Origin: an uncultured Collinsella sp.
GTDB lineage: Bacteria > Actinomycetota > Coriobacteriia > Coriobacteriales > Coriobacteriaceae
Reading direction: 5' to 3'
Assembly (NCBI GenBank): GCA_900549345.1
Contig: UROC01000050.1
Span: forward strand, 1-14,225
Length of the DNA stretch: 14,225 nucleotides
In this document: in pieces, positions 8,211 to 14,225 of the stretch
Position numbering within the stretch: the stretch's first letter is position 1
Layout of the letters: each line of letters opens with the position of its first letter
Made by a program: the position numbers and the translations under genes
Notes under the pieces: model-generated
What the model was told of the DNA's origin: nothing
Seen by the model: only the letters and a program-made list of their open reading frames with translations
Database searches by the model: none

Positions 8211-8246
8211 AAAAAAGGGGCTCCGTACGAATACGTGCGGAGCCCC
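8211..8246 (-). terminator. Strong intrinsic terminator after the alcohol dehydrogenase
   Basis: Stem GGGGCTCCGTACG (8217-8229) pairs with CGTGCGGAGCCCC (8234-8246), 13 pairs with one G-T wobble and a 4-base loop. On the minus strand the stem is followed by six T (8211-8216) and more A/T. It lies 22 bases after the stop of the dehydrogenase at 8269 and 22 bases before the gldA start, so it may also act as an attenuator for gldA. Confidence 0.9.
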
Positions 8247-8268
8247 TCGTTACGACAACAAGAGTCGA

Positions 8269-9492
8269 TTAGAAATCGATGTCGGTGTCGTAGTAGCAGG
8301 CCTTGAGGATCTTCTCGAAGTCGGCAGCCTTGGTCTCACGCGGGTTCTCCGGCGTGCAGGCGTCGGTCTCGGCGTTCGCGGCGATCTCGGGCAGCTTGGC
8401 GAGGAACTCCTCCTCGGAAACCATCTGCGGGTTCTCGGCGTCGACCTTCACGCCGCCATTCGCGTAATCCTTGATGGACTGCGGAATGTTGAGCTGGTCG
8501 TTGAGGTCGCGGATCTTCTGGACGAGCGCAGCGATGAGCTCCTCGTTGGTCTCGCCGGGAAGGTGCAGAATCTCCTTGGCCACGTAAGCGTAACGCTCGG
8601 CAGCACGGGGATCCTTGGAGTTCCACTGGATGACCTTGCCCAGGTACATGGCGTTAGCAGCACCGTGGATGATGTGACCGTTCTCAAAGGCTGCACCGGT
8701 CTTGTGAGCCATGGAGTGAACGATGCCGAGCAGACCCGAGGAGAAGGCGATACCGGCGATGCACTGAGCCTCGTGCATGTGCTGACGGGCCTCATGGTCG
8801 CCAGCATAGGACTTGGGCAGCCACTCGACGATCTCGCGGATGCCGTGCAGGGCGTTGGCATCGGTGAACATAGAAGCGCAGGTGGAAACGTAGGCCTCCA
8901 TGCAGTGGGTCAGAGCGTCCATGCCGGTGTGAGCGCAAAGCTTAGCAGGCATGGTGTAGGTGAGCTCGGGGTCGACGATGGCGACATCCGGGGTGATGTT
9001 GAAGTCGGCCAGCGGGTACTTGATGCCCTTGGCGTAGTCGGTGATGACGGAGAAGGCAGTGACCTCGGTAGCGGTACCGGAGGTAGAGGAGATGGCGCAG
9101 AAATGAGCCTTCTGACGCAGCTCGGGGAAGCTGAACGGCTGGATGATGTTATCGAAGGACTCCTCGGGATACTCGTAGAAGACCCACATGGCCTTAGCGG
9201 CATCGATGGGCGAGCCGCCGCCGATGGCGATAATCCAGTCAGGCTCGAACTCGCGCATGGCCTCGGCGCCCTTCATGACCGTCTCGATGGACGGATCGGA
9301 CTCGACGCCCTCGAACAGCTTGACCTCGAAGCCGCCTTCCTTAAGGTCGGCCTCAACGTCCTGCAAGAACCCGCCGCGGCGCATAGAGCTGCCGCCAGAA
9401 ACGATGATGGCCTTCTTGCCCTTGAGGTTCTTCACCTCGTGGCGAGCGCCCTCACCAAAGTACAGATCGCGAGGATTGGTAAAACGTCCCAT
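8269..9492 (-). CDS. Iron-containing alcohol dehydrogenase (AdhE C-terminal/butanol dehydrogenase type)
   Basis: Probably reduces an aldehyde to an alcohol with NAD(P)H in fermentation, in the cytoplasm. The 407-residue product is related to stand-alone butanol dehydrogenases and the C-terminal domain of AdhE. The nucleotide-binding motif GGGSPIDAAK is at 91-100 and the SSTSGTATEVT motif at 135-145. Metal ligands are Asp192 and His196 (GMDALTH), His259 (VHSMAHKTGAAF) and His273. After the last of these the chain reads HIIHGAANAMYL, so His276 is an alternative ligand. No aldehyde dehydrogenase domain is attached. The ATG at 9492 is preferred over the frame opening at 9543 because AGGAGG lies 6 bases upstream. 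It has its own terminator downstream and a 5' leader with an inverted repeat. Substrate is not determined by sequence alone. Confidence 0.92.
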   Translation of the reverse strand: MGRFTNPRDLYFGEGARHEVKNLKGKKAIIVSGGSSMRRGGFLQDVEADLKEGGFEVKLFEGVESDPSIETVMKGAEAMREFEPDWIIAIGGGSPIDAAKAMWVFYEYPEESFDNIIQPFSFPELRQKAHFCAISSTSGTATEVTAFSVITDYAKGIKYPLADFNITPDVAIVDPELTYTMPAKLCAHTGMDALTHCMEAYVSTCASMFTDANALHGIREIVEWLPKSYAGDHEARQHMHEAQCIAGIAFSSGLLGIVHSMAHKTGAAFENGHIIHGAANAMYLGKVIQWNSKDPRAAERYAYVAKEILHLPGETNEELIAALVQKIRDLNDQLNIPQSIKDYANGGVKVDAENPQMVSEEEFLAKLPEIAANAETDACTPENPRETKAADFEKILKACYYDTDIDF

Positions 9493-9992
9493 ACTGTGCC
9501 TCCTAAACAAGCCCCTCTTAGACTTGCGTATATAACGGAGCACCCGATTGGCTCCGTTAGGACCGTTTTGCGCGTTGCCGGCGATGACAATGCGCGATGT
9601 CTAAACGTCTCAACGCTCAGACAAACACTATTCTACCGTTCTGGTTGGTCAGTTATTCACCTAAAGCCGACAATGATGAAACGTTTTTTCTATCCCTGAA
9701 GACCCTTGTGGGGCATTCATACTCCCAAGCTGGGCAAACGTTTTATCAAGGTTGACCACATATCCCGGGCAGGACTGTGCCCCTCCAAAATGCGCCCCGT
9801 TCGCCGCCAAAAATCGACCGTTTGCGGCACCGTGATACCACTCAGTCGTCCAAGGTGCCGACATTTGTGCGACATCCGTCTTCGTGGTGCAAAGGTGCAT
9901 GTCCAAGTGCGGCACCCCCGGTGTGCCACATGCGGGTAAACTAGAACCTTATATAGAGACATTTGAACCCTAACCGCAGCAAAGGAGGCCCC
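9493..9992. other. 500-bp intergenic region between divergent genes, rich in dyads
   Basis: It separates the dehydrogenase (minus) from the helical-repeat operon (plus). It holds the leader inverted repeat at 9533-9559, a -10-like TAGAAT on the minus strand (9630-9635), and two copies of AAACGTTT (9679-9686 and 9736-9743). Several hairpin-capable segments lie at 9803-9828, 9825-9860 (arms CGGCACC/GGTGCCG) and about 9896-9934 (outer arms GCATGT/ACATGC). TATATA at 9950-9955 may be the -10 of the operon at 9993. An 84-codon GTG-started frame on the minus strand (9661-9915) has no family resemblance and no clear ribosome site; I do not call it a gene. The structured part could be an intergenic repeat element or a non-coding RNA. 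Confidence 0.5.
9533..9559. promoter_or_regulatory. Perfect 9-bp inverted repeat in the dehydrogenase leader
   Basis: TAACGGAGC (9533-9541) and GCTCCGTTA (9551-9559) are exact complements around a 9-base loop, 41 to 67 bases upstream of the dehydrogenase start. There is no T-run on either side, so a terminator is unlikely. It may be an operator or a leader hairpin that stabilises the transcript. It does not match the Rex consensus. Confidence 0.5.
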
Positions 9993-11069
9993 ATGGCATT
10001 CGATCCCATTCAAGAGGATTGCCATCGCCTCGTTCTTGAGGCCTTGCGCCGCGACAATATTCCACTCCCCGACGGCCCCGCCGTAGAGCGTCTGATGGAA
10101 CAATTCACCCGCAACCCCGCGCCGCTCATCGTGCACGACCGCGACCGCGCCGGGCATCTCATTGCCAAGGTGGTCGAGGCTGTCGACTACCGCATTCCCT
10201 TTATCCCTGACGATACCCAGGCAGAGCAAGAAGAGACCGCAGCCGAGAACATGCTCCGCGAGGCAGCCGCGCTCGATCCGGCCAACTGGGATGCCCAGCG
10301 CATGCTGTGCGCGCTCACCGCCGAATCTAACGAGGAATACGTGCAATATCTGGTGTCCAAGTGCGACGAGGTGGAGCACGATTTGGCGCTCAAGATTGCC
10401 TCGGCTCAGGACTCCTACGAGCGTGAGGCCGCAGGCGACCTGACCCGCCGTCCCTACCTGCGCTGGCTTGCCGCCTTGGCATCGCGCGCGCTCATTAGCG
10501 GCCGCTACCGCATGTCGCTGGATGCCGCGAATCGCAGCCTAGACTTTGCGCCCAACGACCCCGCCGGCGTCCGCCATACTGCGATGCTTGCCATGGCAAA
10601 GCTCGAATACCCTGCCGAGGAGCTCAAGCGTTTTCGTTCTGCCCACTCCGTGCCCTATCTTGCCAACACGCCGCTGCGCCGCCGTCCCAAGGACGCAGAG
10701 CGCGACCTGGACCCGTGGACGCTCATCGCGCTGATGAGCGCCGCCTGGCGCGAGCTGGATTACGAGGGCGCCGAACACTACCTGCGCATCCTGGTACGCT
10801 CATGCCCGCATGCAGCCGAAGCACTCTACTTCCAAACCGAGTTTCCCGATGGCGTCTATGCCCGCGTCAACGTGGGTGCAGGCTCCACCGACGAGCTCGT
10901 CCTTGCCCTGTCCGAGGCGACGCCGGTGCTGCAGGAGGGCCTAGGCGCGCCCGACAACGCCAGCTTTGCCGCCTGGGTCGCCACCAACGACATCGTGCGC
11001 TCCCAGATCGACGAACGAATCCTGCACGCAGCCGAGCAGGGGCTTCCATTTAAGGGAGGGGACCTCTAA
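9993..11069 (+). CDS. Helical-repeat (TPR-like) protein of unknown function, paralogue A
   Basis: A 358-residue, mostly alpha-helical, acidic cytoplasmic protein with no signal peptide or membrane segment. Helix pairs with TPR-like spacing are visible at about 83-130 (ENMLREAAALDPANWDAQRM), 155-210 (SGRYRMSLDAANRSLDFAPNDP) and 241-275 (AWRELDYEGAEHYLRILVRS). I recognise no catalytic motif. The ATG at 9993 is chosen over the TTG at 9963 because AAAGGAGG lies 4 bases upstream. Its stop overlaps the next start (TAATG at 11067-11071), so the two are translationally coupled. The next gene is a distant paralogue: the landmarks DAQ (100-102), SGRYR (169-173), PW (241-242) and SFAAW (324-328) recur in the same order there. 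Position before murT-gatD hints at a cell-envelope role, but that is inference only. Confidence 0.85.
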   Translation: MAFDPIQEDCHRLVLEALRRDNIPLPDGPAVERLMEQFTRNPAPLIVHDRDRAGHLIAKVVEAVDYRIPFIPDDTQAEQEETAAENMLREAAALDPANWDAQRMLCALTAESNEEYVQYLVSKCDEVEHDLALKIASAQDSYEREAAGDLTRRPYLRWLAALASRALISGRYRMSLDAANRSLDFAPNDPAGVRHTAMLAMAKLEYPAEELKRFRSAHSVPYLANTPLRRRPKDAERDLDPWTLIALMSAAWRELDYEGAEHYLRILVRSCPHAAEALYFQTEFPDGVYARVNVGAGSTDELVLALSEATPVLQEGLGAPDNASFAAWVATNDIVRSQIDERILHAAEQGLPFKGGDL

Positions 11070-12112
11070 TGGATCCGAGCGTCTACATCCCCGCCTACTT
11101 GGAGCGCACCTATCTGGCGTCGCACCCCGAGCTCACCGATGCAGCACGCGAGCTTGTCCATAACGACATCAGCGCGAATCCTCACAAGTATGCGCAGACC
11201 GAGCATGCCCAGGCGCTGCTGTCCTATGCCGGTGTTCATCGTCACCTGCTCGACGAGCTCCATCGCATCGAGGACATGGGCAGCGACGAGGAGTTCGAGC
11301 AGACGCGCAATCGTCTGTTCGACGACATGCGCGATGAGCTGCTCAAGATCGTCCGCGTCGATGCACTGGCCGTCGACGCGCAGCTGCTCGCCATCATCCT
11401 GGCCGACACGCCCGTTGACGCCTGCCTGGGCGACCTGATGAAGCTCGAGGCGAGCGCGGCCGACTACCTGCAACAGAGCGTGCCCGGGTTTGATATGGAG
11501 GCCCCGCACTATTGGGCCAATAATGTTTTGGCCGACGGTGTCACCGCAGCAAACCTTACCGTGAGCGAGCCGGCGCTTATCGGGTGGCTCCACACGCTCG
11601 AGGCCATCTCGCAGCTGTGCATGGCGAGCGCCCGCTACCGTGCTGCTGCCAACTACGCTCGCCGCGTCCTTAAAGCAGAAGGCTATCCCACTCGGGCCGC
11701 CGGCACCGTGTTGCTCGCCCTCGCTCGCCTGGAAGACCAGGACGGCTTTTTTGCCCTGGCTCATCAGCTCGAGGAACAGATGGGGGCAGACGCACTCGAA
11801 AACTCTCCTTGGTACCTGCTCGCCCGCACGATTCTGCTGTTTAAAACAAACAAGATGCGCCCGGCGACGCGCGCGCTGCGTGAGTTCGCTAACCGTTGCG
11901 AGGGCGGCGCGTTCTTCTTGCTGAACCCCATGTACCAGACGCCGTATCTTCCCTGCCGACCCGAGCCGCGCGACCCCTGGGACCTCTCGCACCAGGCGGT
12001 TTGGGAAGCCGACGGCATTATCTCGGACACCCCCGACTTTGCCCCCTGGGCCAACGCCTGCGAAGACGTATCGCAGCTTGCCCAGAATTTTGCGCGCCGC
12101 TACGGCTTTTAG
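11069..12112 (+). CDS. Helical-repeat (TPR-like) protein of unknown function, paralogue B
   Basis: A 347-residue helical protein coupled to the gene before it by a one-base TAATG overlap. It aligns collinearly with that gene: DAQLL at 103-107, W173 then SARYRAAANYARRVL at 187-201, the alanine/leucine helix TVLLALARLED at 213-223, PWYLLAR at 247-253, and TPDFAPW at 321-327 near the end. The N-terminus differs (MDPSVYIPAYLERTYLASHPEL). There is no signal peptide, membrane segment or enzyme motif. Such coupled unequal pairs often form heterodimers; here that is a guess. It is followed after 45 bases by the MurT-GatD fusion, very probably in the same operon. A general resemblance to TPR-like proteins is all that can be said about family. 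Confidence 0.85.
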   Translation: MDPSVYIPAYLERTYLASHPELTDAARELVHNDISANPHKYAQTEHAQALLSYAGVHRHLLDELHRIEDMGSDEEFEQTRNRLFDDMRDELLKIVRVDALAVDAQLLAIILADTPVDACLGDLMKLEASAADYLQQSVPGFDMEAPHYWANNVLADGVTAANLTVSEPALIGWLHTLEAISQLCMASARYRAAANYARRVLKAEGYPTRAAGTVLLALARLEDQDGFFALAHQLEEQMGADALENSPWYLLARTILLFKTNKMRPATRALREFANRCEGGAFFLLNPMYQTPYLPCRPEPRDPWDLSHQAVWEADGIISDTPDFAPWANACEDVSQLAQNFARRYGF

Positions 12113-12157
12113 CGACGCGATCGCCCCGACCATGTCATCTATGTTAGGAACGGCTTC

Positions 12158-14225
12158 ATGAACCTCCGCTCATCTCTTGCCTGCACCTCGAGCGATATTG
12201 CCCGCTGGGGACTGCGCTCTGTCCTCAAACGCCAGGGCGGCGTACTCCCCGGCCGCATCGCCATGAAGATCGACCCCGAGTTGCTGAGCAACCTCGCGGG
12301 CCTGGTCGACCGCAGCGTAGTGATCACCGGCACCAACGGCAAGACCACCACCTCCAACCTCATCGCCGACGCCGTTGCCGCCAGCGGTGCTACCGTGGTA
12401 TGCAACCGCGCCGGCAACAACATGGAGCCTGGTGTGGTAGGCGCTCTACTCGAGGCCCGCAGCGGCCTTAAGCACACCAACAGCGGCAAGCGCGTGGGCG
12501 TTTTTGAGTGCGATGAGCTCTACACCGTACGCGTCCTGCCCAAGCTCAAGCCGACGTACTTTGTGCTGCTCAACCTGTTCCGCGACCAGCTGGACCGCTA
12601 CGGCGAGATCGACCATACCCAAGACGTCATCGCCCATGCGTTGGAGCTCTCTCCGACAACAACGCTCATCTACAACGCAGACGACCCGCTGTGTGCCTCG
12701 ATTGCCGCGCGCGTTCCCAACGCGAGCATTGCCTTTGGCATCGACGGCGCCACCAACACCGAGTCCGACCGTATTAGCGACTCACGTTTTTGCTCACAGT
12801 GCAACGCGCCGCTGGAGTATGACTACGTGCAATACGGCCAGCTCGGCGCCTACCATTGCCCCTCGTGCGGTTGGGCACGCCCCGCACTGGTCCGCCGCGT
12901 GACGGGCGTTGAGCTCGGCTGCGACGGCTACGGCTTTGACCTGGTCTTTAGATCTGCGCCCGACGCGGCTGCCGCACACATCGCCACACGCTACAACGGC
13001 CTGTACATGGTCTATAACGTTGCCGCCGCCTTCTTTGCCACACATGAGTTAGGCGTGGACACGGCGCTTCTACAGCCTACGCTCGATGCCTATGTGCCCG
13101 CCGGTGGTCGTATGGGGCGCTGGGATATCGCCGGCCGCACCGTCGAGGCCAACCTGGCCAAGAATCCCGTGGGCTTCGATCGACAAATCCAGTCCATCAA
13201 GACGGCAGACGGCAGACTCTGCGCTTTCTTCCTCAACGACAACGATGCCGACGGCCACGATGTATCGTGGATCTACGACGTCGACTTTGAGCGCATCGCC
13301 GACACGCCGGGTCTTGTCGCCTTTGCCGGAGGCACGCGCGCGCACGACATGCAGGTGCGCCTCAAGTACGCCGGCATCGATGCCGCGATTATCTCGGACG
13401 TCGCGCAGGCAATTGGCGCCGTGGCAGACGAGGCCGCCGATGACACCTTCTACGCCGTCGCCAACTACACGGCCTTCCCGCCGCTGGTCAAAGAACTCGA
13501 CGGGCTGAAGGGTGCCGATGCAGCCACGGTTGCTGCCCGCGCTGCAACGCGTGCCGATGGCAGTGCCGTCCCCGTCGGCATCGCGCCAGTCGAGCTTTCG
13601 CGCCCGCTGCGCATCGTCTACCTGTATCCCGATGCCCTTAACCTCTACGGCGACGGCGGCAACGTTATCGCGCTCGAGCGCCGCTGCGCTTGGCGCGGCA
13701 TTCCCGTGCGTGTAGACGAGGTCCGTATGGGCGAAACGCTTGATTTGACCGATGCCGATATCCTCATGATGGGTGGCGGCTCCGACCGCGACCAGCTAGC
13801 CGTGGCACACGAGCTGCTCGCCCAAAAAGACAAGGTCGCGGCCTATGTTGAGGATGGCGGCTCGCTGCTCGCTATCTGCGGCAGCTATCAGCTGCTCGGC
13901 CGTTCGTACTATATGGGCGAAAATCGCATCGAGGGCCTGGGCGTCGTTGCCGCCGAAACCGTGCGAGGCTCCGATCGCCTGATCGGCAACGTCGCCGTCA
14001 AAACCGACCTGGCACCCGAGCCCTTTGTGGGATTCGAAAACCATGGCGGCCGCACGCTTTTGGACGCCGATGCCACGCCGCTCGGAACGTCCGTCGTCAC
14101 GGGCACCGGCAACAACGGCGATGATGGCTTTGAGGGTCTCATCTACAAGGGCGTCATCGGCACGTACCTGCACGGACCGGCACTGCCCAAGAACCCCGAA
14201 TTCGCCGACTGGCTGATCGCGCACG
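12158..14225 (+). CDS. murT-gatD: MurT-GatD single-chain fusion, lipid II isoglutaminyl synthase (3' end cut by window)
   Basis: Amidates the alpha-carboxyl of D-glutamate in lipid II to D-isoglutamine at the inner membrane surface, using glutamine and ATP. A single frame of 689 codons runs without a stop from the ATG at 12158 (AGGAA 7 bases upstream) to the window end. Residues 1-447 are MurT: P-loop GTNGKTT at 58-64, a Cys4 zinc ribbon inserted in the Mur ligase middle domain (Cys212, 215, 234, 237), and a C-terminal DUF1727 domain with NDNDADGHDVSWIYDVDFE (360-378) and NYTAFPPL (436-443). Residues about 448-483 are an alanine-rich linker. Residues 484 on are GatD: RIVYLYPDALNLYGD, nucleophile Cys574 in AICGSYQLLG, GFENHGGRT, and catalytic His672 in GTYLHGP. 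Usual GatD length predicts about 50 more residues. In firmicutes these are two separate genes. I see no start codon or ribosome site at the junction. Confidence 0.93.
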   Translation, partial: MNLRSSLACTSSDIARWGLRSVLKRQGGVLPGRIAMKIDPELLSNLAGLVDRSVVITGTNGKTTTSNLIADAVAASGATVVCNRAGNNMEPGVVGALLEARSGLKHTNSGKRVGVFECDELYTVRVLPKLKPTYFVLLNLFRDQLDRYGEIDHTQDVIAHALELSPTTTLIYNADDPLCASIAARVPNASIAFGIDGATNTESDRISDSRFCSQCNAPLEYDYVQYGQLGAYHCPSCGWARPALVRRVTGVELGCDGYGFDLVFRSAPDAAAAHIATRYNGLYMVYNVAAAFFATHELGVDTALLQPTLDAYVPAGGRMGRWDIAGRTVEANLAKNPVGFDRQIQSIKTADGRLCAFFLNDNDADGHDVSWIYDVDFERIADTPGLVAFAGGTRAHDMQVRLKYAGIDAAIISDVAQAIGAVADEAADDTFYAVANYTAFPPLVKELDGLKGADAATVAARAATRADGSAVPVGIAPVELSRPLRIVYLYPDALNLYGDGGNVIALERRCAWRGIPVRVDEVRMGETLDLTDADILMMGGGSDRDQLAVAHELLAQKDKVAAYVEDGGSLLAICGSYQLLGRSYYMGENRIEGLGVVAAETVRGSDRLIGNVAVKTDLAPEPFVGFENHGGRTLLDADATPLGTSVVTGTGNNGDDGFEGLIYKGVIGTYLHGPALPKNPEFADWLIAH

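Noticed and set aside
8995..9500. AdhE-type bifunctional enzyme
   Set aside because: The gene starts at the alcohol dehydrogenase domain with its own AGGAGG; no aldehyde dehydrogenase domain precedes it.
8563..9699. 378-codon plus-strand frame opposite the alcohol dehydrogenase
   Set aside because: Antisense shadow of a gene with complete metal and cofactor motifs.
9493..9700. Rex operator upstream of the alcohol dehydrogenase
   Set aside because: No TTGTGA-N6-TCACAA-like sequence could be found in either orientation.
9661..9915. 84-codon minus-strand frame with a GTG start in the intergenic region
   Set aside because: No clear ribosome site, no recognisable domain, and it overlaps the dyad-rich block; conservation would be needed before calling it.
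11066..12133. 355-codon minus-strand frame opposite paralogue B
   Set aside because: Paralogue B is supported by the coupled start and by alignment to paralogue A; the opposite frame has no such support.
13500..13620. Possible frameshift or separate gatD start at the MurT-GatD junction
   Set aside because: Reading every codon from 12158 to 14225 gives one frame with no stop, and no ATG/GTG with a ribosome site precedes the GatD start motif.

Overview
The window is GC-rich, densely coding DNA whose content and codon style look actinobacterial, most like an anaerobic gut Coriobacteriia such as Collinsella. This is inferred from fermentative and redox genes, multi-cluster ferredoxin-type proteins, lipid II amidation by MurT/GatD and strong G/C third positions. 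No rRNA, tRNA, CRISPR array or intact transposon is visible.

Layout: (1) 1-957, minus: 5' part of guaA (GMP synthase), cut by the window edge, with a tail that stops looking like the family in its last ~12 codons. (2) 1226-2239, plus: type I L-asparaginase, divergent from guaA. (3) 2262-2946: a small XRE-type regulator (minus) and a 129-residue protein (plus) that share a promoter region with a perfect 24-bp palindrome. The 129-residue protein resembles the C-terminal part of a HAD/P-type-ATPase-like domain without its catalytic acids. (4) 2956-4427, minus: ychF (Obg-like ATPase), then a closely coupled DUF1648-type membrane protein. (5) 4542-5795, minus: a protein with four [4Fe-4S] motifs, a central four-cysteine module and a charged C-terminal tail. 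(6) 5946-9492, minus: three iron-dependent-dehydrogenase-family genes. A medium-length alcohol dehydrogenase comes first, then a strong hairpin terminator, then gldA, then a diverged gldA paralogue. (7) 9493-9992: 500 bp of structured non-coding DNA. (8) 9993-14225, plus: two translationally coupled, mutually paralogous helical-repeat proteins of unknown function, then one uninterrupted reading frame containing both MurT and GatD, open at the window end.

How they work together: the dehydrogenase block probably handles fermentative alcohol/aldehyde reduction and glycerol or related polyol oxidation with NAD(H). The last block probably amidates the D-glutamate of lipid II. GatD releases ammonia from glutamine and MurT activates the stem-peptide glutamate with ATP; here both are in one polypeptide. 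The two helical-repeat proteins just upstream are candidate partners by position only.

The best candidates for something new are the MurT-GatD single-chain fusion with its coupled paralogue pair, and the small XRE/palindrome/degenerate-HAD module.
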